A DNA stretch of 64,000 nt from Clostridiales bacterium. GTDB taxonomy: Bacteria; Bacillota; Clostridia; Christensenellales; Borkfalkiaceae. Both the position numbers and the translations under genes were made by a program. Positions 7,977 through 16,270 of this stretch are shown here, piece by piece (position 1 is the first letter of the stretch; each line of letters opens with the position of its first letter). The stretch lies in contig SVHN01000001.1 in the NCBI GenBank assembly GCA_015055805.1, forward strand, positions 124,001 through 188,000, given 5' to 3'. The notes beneath the pieces are model-generated. The model was not told where the DNA came from and ran no database searches. It worked only from the letters and a program-made list of their open reading frames with translations.

Positions 7977-9338
7977 ATGACGACTAATCAATATCAGACT
8001 TACGAACTGGGAAAGTTATCGCAACTTTACCACGAAATGCCTAAGTTTTCAGAGGAAACCTACCAAAAGAATCAAGTAAAGAGAGGCTTGCGTGACGAAA
8101 AGGGTGCAGGCGTTATCACGGGGCTTACCGACATATCCGACGTTATAGCAAAGAAGATGGTTGACGGTGTTCTCACTCCTTGTGACGGCGAACTGTATTA
8201 TCGCGGTATCGACGTTAGAAAGATGATAGATAACTACAACAACAGCCTTAACCTTGGCTTTGAAGAGGCAACGTACTTGTTGTTGTTCAATAAACTTCCG
8301 AATAGGAACGAACTAGTTGAGTTTCAAAAACTTCTCGTAAGTTTCAGAAAAATTCCTAAAAACTTCGTGCGTGACGTTATAATGAAAGCACCAAATAAGG
8401 ATATAATGAACTCGCTTGCAAGGAGCATACTTGCGCTGTACAGTTACGACCACCGCGCGCTTGACAACTCTTTAGATAACGTACTACGTCAAAGCCTTGC
8501 GCTCATTGCATTGACGCCAATATTTGCAGTATACGCATATAACGCGCATATGCACTATAACGAGAACAAGAGTTTGATAATACATAGACCTGATCCCGAA
8601 CTATCTACGGCACAAAACGTTTTGCATATGCTTCGCCCAGACAGTAAGTTTACCGAACTCGAAGCAAAAGTATTAGATATAGCGTTTATACTTCACGCAG
8701 AGCACGGCGGCGGTAACAACTCTTCGTTTACCACGCACGTCGTAACTAGCGCAGGAACGGATACATATTCCACCATTACGGCGGCTCTCTGTTCATTAAA
8801 AGGACCACGCCACGGCGGTGCTAACATCAAAGCAATGGAGATGATGGCGGACATCAAAAGACACGTTAGGGACTGGGAAGACGACGAAGAAATCGCGGCG
8901 TACGTTGCTAAGATACTTGCTGGTCAAGCGTATGATAAAACGGGCTTGGTTTACGGCATGGGGCATGCAGTTTACTCTATATCCGACCCAAGAGCGCAAG
9001 TATTTAAGGGGTTCGTAGGCGCGCTTGCAGAAGAAAAAGGCAAGAAAAAAGAACTTGGACTATATCATAAAGTCGAAGAGATTTCACAAAGACTTATCTG
9101 CGAAAAACGCAAAGTTATCAAAGGCGTTTCCGCAAATATCGACTTTTATAGCGGCTTTGTTTATAATATGCTTGGACTACCCGTGGAATTGTTTACGCCT
9201 ATGTTTGCGATTGCCAGAATGTCAGGCTGGTGCGCGCACCGTATGGAAGAACTTCTAAACAACGGTAAGATTATTCGTCCTGCATACGTATCGACCAACG
9301 GCAGAAATCCATACGTCGCTATTGACGATAGGAAATAA
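7977..9338 (+). CDS. Citrate synthase
   Basis: This 453-residue enzyme condenses acetyl-CoA and oxaloacetate to citrate. It is a Si-type enzyme by sequence. The catalytic histidine regions are visible as HAEHGGGNNSSFTTHV near residue 240 and YGMGHAVYSISDPRA near 325, with the LKGPRHGGAN motif between them. The N-terminal 60 residues before the core are somewhat longer than in minimal bacterial forms. AAGGAGGG precedes the ATG. It is a single-gene unit with its own promoter and terminator. No aconitase or isocitrate dehydrogenase is nearby, so it may serve glutamate supply. Confidence 0.95.
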   Translation: MTTNQYQTYELGKLSQLYHEMPKFSEETYQKNQVKRGLRDEKGAGVITGLTDISDVIAKKMVDGVLTPCDGELYYRGIDVRKMIDNYNNSLNLGFEEATYLLLFNKLPNRNELVEFQKLLVSFRKIPKNFVRDVIMKAPNKDIMNSLARSILALYSYDHRALDNSLDNVLRQSLALIALTPIFAVYAYNAHMHYNENKSLIIHRPDPELSTAQNVLHMLRPDSKFTELEAKVLDIAFILHAEHGGGNNSSFTTHVVTSAGTDTYSTITAALCSLKGPRHGGANIKAMEMMADIKRHVRDWEDDEEIAAYVAKILAGQAYDKTGLVYGMGHAVYSISDPRAQVFKGFVGALAEEKGKKKELGLYHKVEEISQRLICEKRKVIKGVSANIDFYSGFVYNMLGLPVELFTPMFAIARMSGWCAHRMEELLNNGKIIRPAYVSTNGRNPYVAIDDRK

Positions 9339-9357
9339 AATTCAATTAAAAATACTA

Positions 9358-9390
9358 AAAAACCGCTCGGCAGAAAGTCGAGCGGTTTTT
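9358..9390. terminator. Bidirectional terminator between citrate synthase and AEC permease
   Basis: AAAACCGCTCG (9359-9369) pairs with CGAGCGGTTTT (9379-9389) around a 9-nt loop, with A and T runs on either side. It serves the convergent genes. Confidence 0.9.
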
Positions 9391-9404
9391 GTTGTAATTT
9401 TTTC

Positions 9405-10373
9405 TTACAGTATAGCGACGAGAACCATATAAAGAAGTGGTATGGTTATAACTGATAAAAGGGTAGTGCCTAGAGTATATATGACGGCATTATCCGCATC
9501 GCCACCAAACTGGTCGCCAAAAGTTGATGCAAGTGCCGCCGTAGGCGTTGCAAAACAGATTAGCGAACACATAGCAAGGTTAAATTTTTCGTCGGGTAGC
9601 ATTAGTGCAAATAGTAAAGCGAGCGCAATGCCGATAACGGGAAATATAATTAGTTTTGCTAGACAAACGACGTAGTTTGGTTTATTTTTAAATATTGTTA
9701 CAAAACTAATTCCAGCCATTTTCATGCCGATAACCGTCATGGCTAGTGGCGTGACTATATTGTTGAACCAACCGGTATAAGTAACTATTTCAGGAACGAA
9801 AGCCTTGACGTCTAATAGGTTTAGTGGAATAGCGATTATAAAAGATATAAGGACGGGGTTTAGAAGTATTTTTTTAACGTTTACTTTTTCTTGACCACCG
9901 CCAACAAGACTAACGCCCATTGTATACATAAAAATATTGTTAGCAATGTTACATACAATAAGATACGCCATAAGCGTGTGGTTTCCGGGGAAAACCGCAA
10001 GCGCAAGCGGAAGTCCCATAAATCCGCTGTTAGAAAAAATTTCACAAAACCGCATCATTTGGCGTTGTTTTTGCGCCTTAATAAGGTCGTCGTGTTTTGC
10101 GCGAGAGAAGATAGGGCTTATAAAATAAAACGCAAAGATACAAACGGAATATAGTATAAAAGACAGAGCCAAGCCTTTTATCGTTTGAGCGTTAAATTCA
10201 ACGTTAAGCATATTATATACGATAAAGAAAGGCGAGCCAACGAAAACCAAAAGCTTTGACAGAATGCCCGAATGTTCTTGCTTAAATACTTTAGTCTTGA
10301 CTAAAACGTACCCGGGAACTGCAAGCAGAACGAATAGTATAACGTTTTTAAGCATAGGAAAAAATGCGTCCAT
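9405..10373 (-). CDS. AEC family permease (auxin efflux carrier-like)
   Basis: This 322-residue membrane protein has about ten hydrophobic segments arranged in two halves. It belongs to the AEC/MleP family, whose bacterial members carry organic acids such as malate or unknown metabolites. The N-terminal helix LFVLLAVPGYVLVK and the SNSGFMGLPLALAVF motif in the middle are typical. The C-terminal repeat has LICFATPTAALASTF. The substrate cannot be read from the sequence. The Shine-Dalgarno sequence is poor (GGAG 13 nt upstream), so expression may be modest. It is transcribed alone. Confidence 0.88.
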   Translation of the reverse strand: MDAFFPMLKNVILFVLLAVPGYVLVKTKVFKQEHSGILSKLLVFVGSPFFIVYNMLNVEFNAQTIKGLALSFILYSVCIFAFYFISPIFSRAKHDDLIKAQKQRQMMRFCEIFSNSGFMGLPLALAVFPGNHTLMAYLIVCNIANNIFMYTMGVSLVGGGQEKVNVKKILLNPVLISFIIAIPLNLLDVKAFVPEIVTYTGWFNNIVTPLAMTVIGMKMAGISFVTIFKNKPNYVVCLAKLIIFPVIGIALALLFALMLPDEKFNLAMCSLICFATPTAALASTFGDQFGGDADNAVIYTLGTTLLSVITIPLLYMVLVAIL

Positions 10374-10417
10374 AACCTATACAAAATCTCCATATATTAC
10401 AATTTATATCGCCAGAA

Positions 10418-10446
10418 ATTATAACATAGTGTTTTACTAAAAGCAA
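10418..10446 (-). promoter_or_regulatory. Promoter of the AEC permease
   Basis: On the minus strand there is TTGCTT (10441-10446), a 17-bp spacer and TATAAT (10418-10423). It lies directly downstream of the terminator of the DnaD-like gene. Confidence 0.75.
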
Positions 10447-10450
10447 CAAA

Positions 10451-10478
10451 AAAAACTCCGAAAACTTTCGGAGTTTTT
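10451..10478 (-). terminator. Terminator of the DnaD-like gene
   Basis: AAAAACTCCGAAA and TTTCGGAGTTTTT form a near-perfect stem with a minimal loop, followed by a T-rich run on the minus strand. Confidence 0.88.
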
Positions 10479-10481
10479 CGT

Positions 10482-12164
10482 TTATTGTACCTTGTTATTA
10501 AAGCAATCGCACCTGTGCGTTCCAACGTAGCCCGTATCCGAACACTTTTCGCAAGCAAATCGGGGGGATAAGTCGCGCATGGTAAGGTTGATAGTGCGTA
10601 AAAGTTTTTCTGCGGTAGCGTTTAATTCCGCCTGTTCTTTTTCAAGATTTTTAAGATTTGTTTGGTCACCCGAAATCTCAGCAAACGCAAGGTCTTTTTC
10701 AATGCCGCTAAGTCTACCTAAAATAGCCGTAAAACCATCTATCTCATTAGCCTTATCCATATTCTTTTGCGCTCTTGATAGGGCAAGCGATCTTCTTCTT
10801 TCGTATTCGCGATTGTAACTCTCTTGCGAGTCGTCTGAATTTTTAACGTCGGGAACGTTTTCAATGCTAAATACGCCCTTATTTTTCCAGTTGCTAAGTA
10901 TTCCGTTCATATAGGCGATAGGCGAACTTTTACCCGAAGCGAGTTTTGCCGCCTCTAAAATCATATCTTCTGAAAAATTCCAGCCTTTCCACATCTGCAA
11001 GTTTTCTCTATCCCAAGGGTTGGGGCGTCTGTTTATGCCAGCGGTTATCAAAAGTTTGCTGATAAAGGCGTCCATCTTCTTTTCTTGTTCAAAGTAATCC
11101 CCGACGCTTGAAAGGTCGATAAATCCGCGCTGACGTAGCGTTTCCACTAAACCGTCCATATCTTGCAAGGTGTTTTTGCCCGATTTAAAGCAGTTTGACG
11201 CAATGAATAAAAGCGCGTCGTCGGTAAAACCGTAAGACAACCATTTGTGCGTGTAAGTATCAACGACAGTATCCATCACTTCAACGTAGATAGAGAGTGC
11301 TTTGTTGATCTTTATCGCAAGTTCGTAAATGGCCTGTTTTTTATTCATATACTCTTCTATTTCTTGTTGAGAAAAACTCTTCAAAGAGTACAGTTCCATA
11401 ATAAACTCGTCGAGTTTTGCCATGCTGCCTTTTTTGAGTTTGCTTGCAGCAAAGATTATGCTGTCCGTATCGAAGTTAAGTTCTTGCGTCCATTTTTTGA
11501 GTAGGGTAGAGTCTTCGATTTCCGGTTGACGTTTAAGGGATAAGGCTTTGAGTATCTTTTCAATGACGCCCGTGCGCAATATGTAAGACGATAATTCTTT
11601 TTCCACCTTTTCCACGGTCGTAATTCCGCGCGCGCCAAAGTCTTTTGCAACCTTTGAAACGTAGCGATATCCTATATCCGTACCCTTTCTGTCAGCGCAG
11701 TACTTAACTATCATGAGCATAGCTTCGGGTTTAATGCCGTAGGTTTCCATTATGGAAAAATACTCAGTGTATTCACCGGTAGATATCATACGCGTAGGAA
11801 GAAGTGCTTGAATACCCTTTGTAAACTCGGTGTACTTTTCCGCCTTAATCTTTCTGGGTTTAGAAGAAAAGGAAGTGTGAACGGGAAGATACTGAACGGA
11901 AAAAGGCTCTTCAGAAAGAACCGACACTAGTCCGAATTCTTCCCAATATTTAAAGCAATCCTTAACTTTATCAACTTCCATTTTAAGAGTTGATGCAATC
12001 TCTAAGATATCCTGATCGCGCTCGGGGTGCTGGCAAAGGAAAAGCCCGTAAAGGTAAACCCTTACGGTGTCGCCCGAAGAAATGGGCAAATATTCGCAGA
12101 TGAACGCATTTTCTACGTCGGTAAACGCCGAAGAAGAAAATTCTTTTGCATACGAACAGGTCAT
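10482..12164 (-). CDS. DnaD/DnaB-family primosomal protein with repeated DD2 domains and a C-terminal zinc motif
   Basis: This 560-residue protein is probably a replication-restart or initiation factor that helps load DnaB helicase. Residues 25-95 form a winged-helix DnaD N-domain (GDTVRVYLYGLFL). I see four helical DD2-like (DnaB_2) repeats at about 131-196, 221-273, 304-358 and 389-436. Each has an aromatic residue, a 'GF..D.I..AA' core and a 'L..W...G..S' end. A charged coiled coil spans about 450-530. The last 25 residues hold C538, C541, C552 and C554 (CEKCSDTGYVGTHRCDCF), which resembles the zinc-binding start of DnaC/DnaI loaders. No ATPase domain follows; the stop codon and a terminator come at once. 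Classical DnaD has one DD2 domain. AAGGAAG precedes the ATG. Confidence 0.8.
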   Translation of the reverse strand: MTCSYAKEFSSSAFTDVENAFICEYLPISSGDTVRVYLYGLFLCQHPERDQDILEIASTLKMEVDKVKDCFKYWEEFGLVSVLSEEPFSVQYLPVHTSFSSKPRKIKAEKYTEFTKGIQALLPTRMISTGEYTEYFSIMETYGIKPEAMLMIVKYCADRKGTDIGYRYVSKVAKDFGARGITTVEKVEKELSSYILRTGVIEKILKALSLKRQPEIEDSTLLKKWTQELNFDTDSIIFAASKLKKGSMAKLDEFIMELYSLKSFSQQEIEEYMNKKQAIYELAIKINKALSIYVEVMDTVVDTYTHKWLSYGFTDDALLFIASNCFKSGKNTLQDMDGLVETLRQRGFIDLSSVGDYFEQEKKMDAFISKLLITAGINRRPNPWDRENLQMWKGWNFSEDMILEAAKLASGKSSPIAYMNGILSNWKNKGVFSIENVPDVKNSDDSQESYNREYERRRSLALSRAQKNMDKANEIDGFTAILGRLSGIEKDLAFAEISGDQTNLKNLEKEQAELNATAEKLLRTINLTMRDLSPRFACEKCSDTGYVGTHRCDCFNNKVQ

Positions 12165-12305
12165 AACTCTTCCTTTCTTGTGGTAAATAAAATCCTAAAA
12201 ACGCTTGCTTTGCTAAGTATAATGTTATATAATATAAAATAACTAAATAATAGTGGGATAATATCCCTATCGCAAACGACGGTAGAGATTATTATAAACT
12301 AAACG

Positions 12306-12333
12306 TTGACAAAAATCAACTATAAAATAAGAT
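12306..12333 (+). promoter_or_regulatory. Promoter of the esterase-like/lepB unit
   Basis: TTGACA (12306-12311), 16-bp spacer, TAAGAT (12328-12333), about 65 bases before the start codon. Confidence 0.65.
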
Positions 12334-12398
12334 TATTTTTTATTTTTGTAATTCGCTCACCATTAATTTTTAGAGCGCAAAATTTTTTTGAGGTAAAT

Positions 12399-14093
12399 AT
12401 GGCAGGCACAATACTAACACCATCGGCTATCTGGAAAAACTTTTCTGTTGAAACTGACTTCGACTGTCAGGTTGTTTCAGAAAGCACGCACGGCGACGTT
12501 ATTTTTACCAACGTTGTCTTTAACGGTAGGACCGTGTCCGACGGCAGAGTTAAAATATCAGGCGTCATAGCAAAAAATATTCAGAGCGGCGTTATGCCCT
12601 CAGTCTTGGTTGCGCAAGATTTTAACAGCAACGATCAAGACCTGATTTTGGAACTTGCTAAACAAGGCTATACAGTTCTTTCGGTTGACCTTGGCGGTGC
12701 AGATGACGGTAAAGAATTCTTCACTTCTTACCCCGAAAGTATCTCATACGCTAATTATAACTTAGTAAAGGATAAACTTTACGAAGTAGAAGGCGATGCG
12801 TCTAAGACTTGCTGGTATGAGTGGGGTTGCGTTTTAAGGTATGCCTTAGCCTTTCTAAAGAGCAAACCCGAAATAACCGCCGTCGGCGGATTTGGTATAG
12901 GCGAGGCTGCTGCCGCGCTTTGGGAAGTTGCGGGTACGGATAAAAACTTGGACTGTACGGTTTTTGCGCTTAACGCAGGCTGGGCAGGCTATCGCGGAAT
13001 TTATAAGTTCGGCGGAATGGTCGAACCGCAGTTTTCGGACAATATGTATAAATTCATAGCAGGCATTGAGCCACAGGCTTACGCAATGCACGTAAAACGC
13101 CCGATACTAATGCTATCCGCGACCAACAGTAAACTTTACGATTGTGACCGCGCGTTCGATACGTTGACCAGAATAAATAAGGATGTTTACACGGCTATAA
13201 ACTATTCGGTAGGCTATCGTGAAAGGGTTAGCGGTGAATCTTTCCGCTCGGCTCTGGTGTTTTTTGAACGGTTTTTATTAAAGGGCGACGTAAAGAATAC
13301 CTTTTTACCGTCGGACGTAGATATTAAATGCGATACGGTAGACGGCAGGATTAAGATAACCGTAAGTGTTGACGGTAAAGATATTGAAGAGATAGCCGTT
13401 TATTCTAGCGAGCAGACGGCAGATCCGTCGCTTAGGTGTTGGCATAAAAATTCACGTCCCGAACAAGAAACCGAAGAGGGATACGTTTTCGATTATCTGC
13501 CGTACCACGATTCTAAGATGGTGGTGTTTTTTGCGCAGGTTAAGTATAAGAGCGGCTTGACCGTTGGGTCAAAACTTATATCAAAGAAGTTTGAAAGCGA
13601 AGAAGTTATCAAATCGCACAAATCGAATATAATTTATTCGTCTAGAATTTTAGAGTCGGAAAGCGTGTTTTCCGCAGCCGAACAGGACGCTAAAAATAGC
13701 GCAAGAGTAAACGTTTTGGATAAAAAAAGAGTGTTTACCAAAAAAGGTCCGATGGGAATAGTCGGCGCGTATAGCGAGTGGGGACTTTTAACCTTTAAGA
13801 TAAACGCAGACAAAGACCACCCGCAAGAAGGTGCAATGTTGATGCTCGACGCGTATTGTAAAAACGGTGGAACGCTCACCGTAAAACTTATATCTGATTA
13901 CTTCGGTGCAAAGGTTGAATACGCAGCAAAAGCGCAGATAGCAGGCGGAGATGTTTGGCACAATTTTAAGTTTGAAATGGCGAGGTTTAAAACGGCAGAA
14001 GGCAAATCGCTAAAAAATTACGACGTAGTAAGCGCGATTGAAATTTTAGTGGACGGTGAAGATTATCTAGTGAATAACGCGCTGTGGGTTTAA
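12399..14093 (+). CDS. Alpha/beta-hydrolase-like protein with eroded active site and a C-terminal beta domain
   Basis: The N-terminal part of this 564-residue protein resembles acetyl-xylan esterase/dienelactone hydrolase folds (PSVLVAQDF, then YTVLSVDLGG). The segment that should carry the nucleophile elbow GxSxG reads GFGIG at 164-168, so the serine is replaced by Gly166. I see no obvious catalytic histidine in the next strand regions. The enzyme is therefore probably inactive, or uses other residues. Residues from about 300 onward are beta-rich, and the last 100 (TLTVKLISDYFG ... NALWV) look like a carbohydrate-binding jelly roll. GAGGT precedes the ATG at 12399; an upstream TTG would overlap the promoter. 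It leads the DUF951-lepB gene run. There is no signal peptide. Confidence 0.65.
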   Translation: MAGTILTPSAIWKNFSVETDFDCQVVSESTHGDVIFTNVVFNGRTVSDGRVKISGVIAKNIQSGVMPSVLVAQDFNSNDQDLILELAKQGYTVLSVDLGGADDGKEFFTSYPESISYANYNLVKDKLYEVEGDASKTCWYEWGCVLRYALAFLKSKPEITAVGGFGIGEAAAALWEVAGTDKNLDCTVFALNAGWAGYRGIYKFGGMVEPQFSDNMYKFIAGIEPQAYAMHVKRPILMLSATNSKLYDCDRAFDTLTRINKDVYTAINYSVGYRERVSGESFRSALVFFERFLLKGDVKNTFLPSDVDIKCDTVDGRIKITVSVDGKDIEEIAVYSSEQTADPSLRCWHKNSRPEQETEEGYVFDYLPYHDSKMVVFFAQVKYKSGLTVGSKLISKKFESEEVIKSHKSNIIYSSRILESESVFSAAEQDAKNSARVNVLDKKRVFTKKGPMGIVGAYSEWGLLTFKINADKDHPQEGAMLMLDAYCKNGGTLTVKLISDYFGAKVEYAAKAQIAGGDVWHNFKFEMARFKTAEGKSLKNYDVVSAIEILVDGEDYLVNNALWV

Positions 14094-14119
14094 TCGCATA
14101 GATAAAAAGGAATAATTCC

Positions 14120-14314
14120 ATGGTATATAAAGTAGGCGGAAAAATAAAATCCAAAAAGAATCACGCTTGCGGCGCAAACGAGTGGGAAATCGTGCGCACG
14201 GGCGCTGACGTCAAACTTAAATGCTTAAAGTGCGGAAGAACGGTCTTTCTTTCGGTTGACCAAACGAGTAAAATGACCAAGAGTTACCTTCCGCCAGAGG
14301 GAGAAGATGATTAA
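14120..14314 (+). CDS. DUF951 family protein
   Basis: This 64-residue protein belongs to a family common in Bacillota with no settled function. The signature is clear: HACGANEWEIVRTGADVKLK followed by a CLKCG pair, which may bind zinc with the first cysteine. Relatives often sit near housekeeping genes. Its stop codon overlaps the start of lepB by 8 bases, so the two are translationally coupled. Confidence 0.9.
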   Translation: MVYKVGGKIKSKKNHACGANEWEIVRTGADVKLKCLKCGRTVFLSVDQTSKMTKSYLPPEGEDD

Positions 14315-14885
14315 AGTTTTCGATAGTTTACAAGAGAGAAAACTTAAAAAAGAGCAGTCGGACAGAAATTTTCTTTTGACGATAGCCTTAATTATGACGA
14401 TAATTTTCGTCGTGGTATTGCTAAATACCTACGTGTTTTTTAACGTGCAGGTTGTCGGCGACTCTATGAACCCGACGTTGACGACGGGGGATTTATTGGT
14501 TGCAAACAGAAAATCGGACGTTAAAATCGGCGACATAGTTATTATCGAAGGTGAAAAGGGCGAAGCGTGGCTTATTAAGCGCGTGATCGCAAAGGAAGGT
14601 CAAACGGTCAAGATATCGGGCGGTTACGTCTACGTTGACGGTGAAAAACTTGACGAGCCGTACGTTATAAAGGACGGCGCAACCAACGCTATCGACTGGG
14701 AAGATAGAACGCTTGAAAGCGGTGAAATCTTTTATCTCGGCGATAACCGTATAAACAGTAGCGACAGCCGAACCGAACGATACGGGACTTGTACGGAAGA
14801 ACAGATTGTAGGCGTTATTGAAGACTGGTCGCTAGCATTTAAGGGTTTCCGTGGTAGACTTCACGGAACGCTTAAGGGGGATTAA
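14307..14885 (+). CDS. lepB: Signal peptidase I
   Basis: This 192-residue membrane enzyme removes signal peptides from exported proteins on the outer face of the membrane. It has a short cytoplasmic N-terminus and one transmembrane helix at about 24-46. The catalytic Ser53 is in GDSMNPTL and the Lys91 in WLIKRVIA. The conserved box GDNRINSSDSR is near residue 147. It overlaps DUF951 and is followed at once by a membrane protein gene. The window encodes several proteins with Sec or lipoprotein signals that depend on this machinery or on Lsp. Confidence 0.95.
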   Translation: MIKVFDSLQERKLKKEQSDRNFLLTIALIMTIIFVVVLLNTYVFFNVQVVGDSMNPTLTTGDLLVANRKSDVKIGDIVIIEGEKGEAWLIKRVIAKEGQTVKISGGYVYVDGEKLDEPYVIKDGATNAIDWEDRTLESGEIFYLGDNRINSSDSRTERYGTCTEEQIVGVIEDWSLAFKGFRGRLHGTLKGD

Positions 14886-14886
14886 G

Positions 14887-15447
14887 GTGATTGTATATCG
14901 TAACCGTTTATTTTTCGGTTTAATCTGGATGATAATTTCAACGGTGTTTCAAGCCGTGTATGCTGTAATATCCTTGTTGAAATTACAATTCGTCATCTTA
15001 GTATCGGTACTTTGGCTAATACTTCACTTTACGGGTATCACGGTGAAATACCCCATTGCCAATCTGTTTTTAAGTTTAGCGCTTATCGCGTCGGTCATAT
15101 ACGCGGTAGTGTCTATCCTAAAAGCACTTTTGGGTTTGGGTGGAAAAAAGAAAAAACGTAGGGGCGCACAACTAGTTAAATCTTCTAAGCGCGCGGCAAA
15201 AGAAGATGATGATACGGTAGCGGAAACGGCAACGAGCGTTTCGGAAAACACGTTTAATAACGCTGCAGCCGCGGCGGCAACGCCAGTTCAGCCGTCAGCA
15301 CAAGTTGCTGCTGAAAGGGTAGAAGAGCCGAAGTATTTTAGGGTAAAACAAAACCCCGATTTAGTTATGGCAGAGTATGGTGACAGATACGAACTTTACA
15401 AAATATCGGGCGGATCGCTCGTAAAAATTAGAACGGATTTTAAGTAA
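14887..15447 (+). CDS. Membrane protein of unknown function
   Basis: I do not recognise this 186-residue protein. The frame extends upstream into lepB, but GGGGG at 14875-14879 places the start at the GTG at 14887, one base after the lepB stop codon. Two hydrophobic hairpins cover about residues 8-45 and 55-85. A lysine-rich KKKKRRG stretch follows, then an Ala/Thr/Pro-rich linker. The C-terminal folded tail (about 140-186) ends in ELYKISGGSLVKIRTDFK. The layout suggests a membrane anchor with a small cytosolic domain. It is co-transcribed with lepB. Confidence 0.7.
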   Translation: MIVYRNRLFFGLIWMIISTVFQAVYAVISLLKLQFVILVSVLWLILHFTGITVKYPIANLFLSLALIASVIYAVVSILKALLGLGGKKKKRRGAQLVKSSKRAAKEDDDTVAETATSVSENTFNNAAAAAATPVQPSAQVAAERVEEPKYFRVKQNPDLVMAEYGDRYELYKISGGSLVKIRTDFK

Positions 15448-15461
15448 TACGGAGAATAAAA

Positions 15462-15977
15462 ATGATAGAGTATTATGACAGAGAAGAACTGTTTAGGGCA
15501 AAGAAACAGAGAAAGGCGGTGCTAACGGTATTTTTTATAGTGCTAGCCGTTTATATTCTAGCAAGCGTGGGAATAGTAATCTGGTATTCCACCCTGCCTT
15601 ACGAGTCACCGACTATAACTTGGACTAAGGTTTGCCACCACTCATTGAGCGCGATTATGGTGATATTCTCGTTCATCTTTATGGGAATAAAATATAGGCG
15701 CGTGCATAAATATTATAAGATAATGACACACCTAGACACGGGGCTTAGGGAAACGTCTACGGGCAGTTTTTTCGAGTATAATGAAAGTATTCAGGATAAA
15801 GACGGGGTGGATTTTAAGTCGCTAGTGTTTTTGGAGTGGAATAAGTATAAAAACGATTTCTTTGAAAGAAAAGTATTAGTGTTTAACGAAAGGGAATTTC
15901 CAGAGTTCCAAGAAAACGACAACGTTAGATACGTAACACAGGGCAACGTGCTTATAAGTTATGAAATTTTAGACTAA
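15462..15977 (+). CDS. Membrane protein of unknown function
   Basis: I do not recognise this 171-residue protein. It has two transmembrane helices (about 19-45 and 58-78) separated by a short external loop, after a basic N-terminus (RAKKQRKAVL). A soluble C-terminal domain of some 90 residues is rich in Lys, Glu and aromatic residues. CGGAG lies before the ATG. It shares topology, but not obvious sequence, with the preceding gene and lies 14 bases after it. It is probably in the same operon. Confidence 0.7.
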   Translation: MIEYYDREELFRAKKQRKAVLTVFFIVLAVYILASVGIVIWYSTLPYESPTITWTKVCHHSLSAIMVIFSFIFMGIKYRRVHKYYKIMTHLDTGLRETSTGSFFEYNESIQDKDGVDFKSLVFLEWNKYKNDFFERKVLVFNEREFPEFQENDNVRYVTQGNVLISYEILD

Positions 15978-15988
15978 GGAGAAATATT

Positions 15989-16258
15989 ATGAGAGCAATC
16001 GTAACAGTAATAGGAAAAGACAAACCCGGAATTATAAGTAGGGTATCGGCCGCGCTTGCGGACAACAACGTCAATATCGAAGACATAAGCCAAACCATCG
16101 TTCAAGGCAACTTTACGATGATAATGCTTTGTGATCTTTCAAACAGTAAACTCAATCTAATAGAACTTAAAAACGTACTTATAGAACTGGGCGAAAAGAT
16201 AGGCGTATCTATACACGTTCAGCACGAAGATATCTTTAACGCAATGCATAAAATTTAA
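15989..16258 (+). CDS. ACT domain protein (UPF0237 type)
   Basis: This 89-residue protein consists of a single ACT domain (RAIVTVIGKDKPGIISRVSA). ACT domains bind amino acids or other small ligands and act as sensors. The same protein is widely found directly before the PFL-family gene in Bacillota, as it is here, 12 bases away. The pair probably works together, but the ligand is unknown. AAGGAGA precedes the ATG. Confidence 0.9.
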   Translation: MRAIVTVIGKDKPGIISRVSAALADNNVNIEDISQTIVQGNFTMIMLCDLSNSKLNLIELKNVLIELGEKIGVSIHVQHEDIFNAMHKI

Positions 16259-16270
16259 GGTGAATAGGGT

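Noticed and set aside
10482-10560. Frameshifted DnaC ATPase after the zinc motif of the DnaD-like protein
   Set aside because: The sequence after the stop codon goes straight into a terminator and another gene's promoter. No ATPase motifs occur in any frame.
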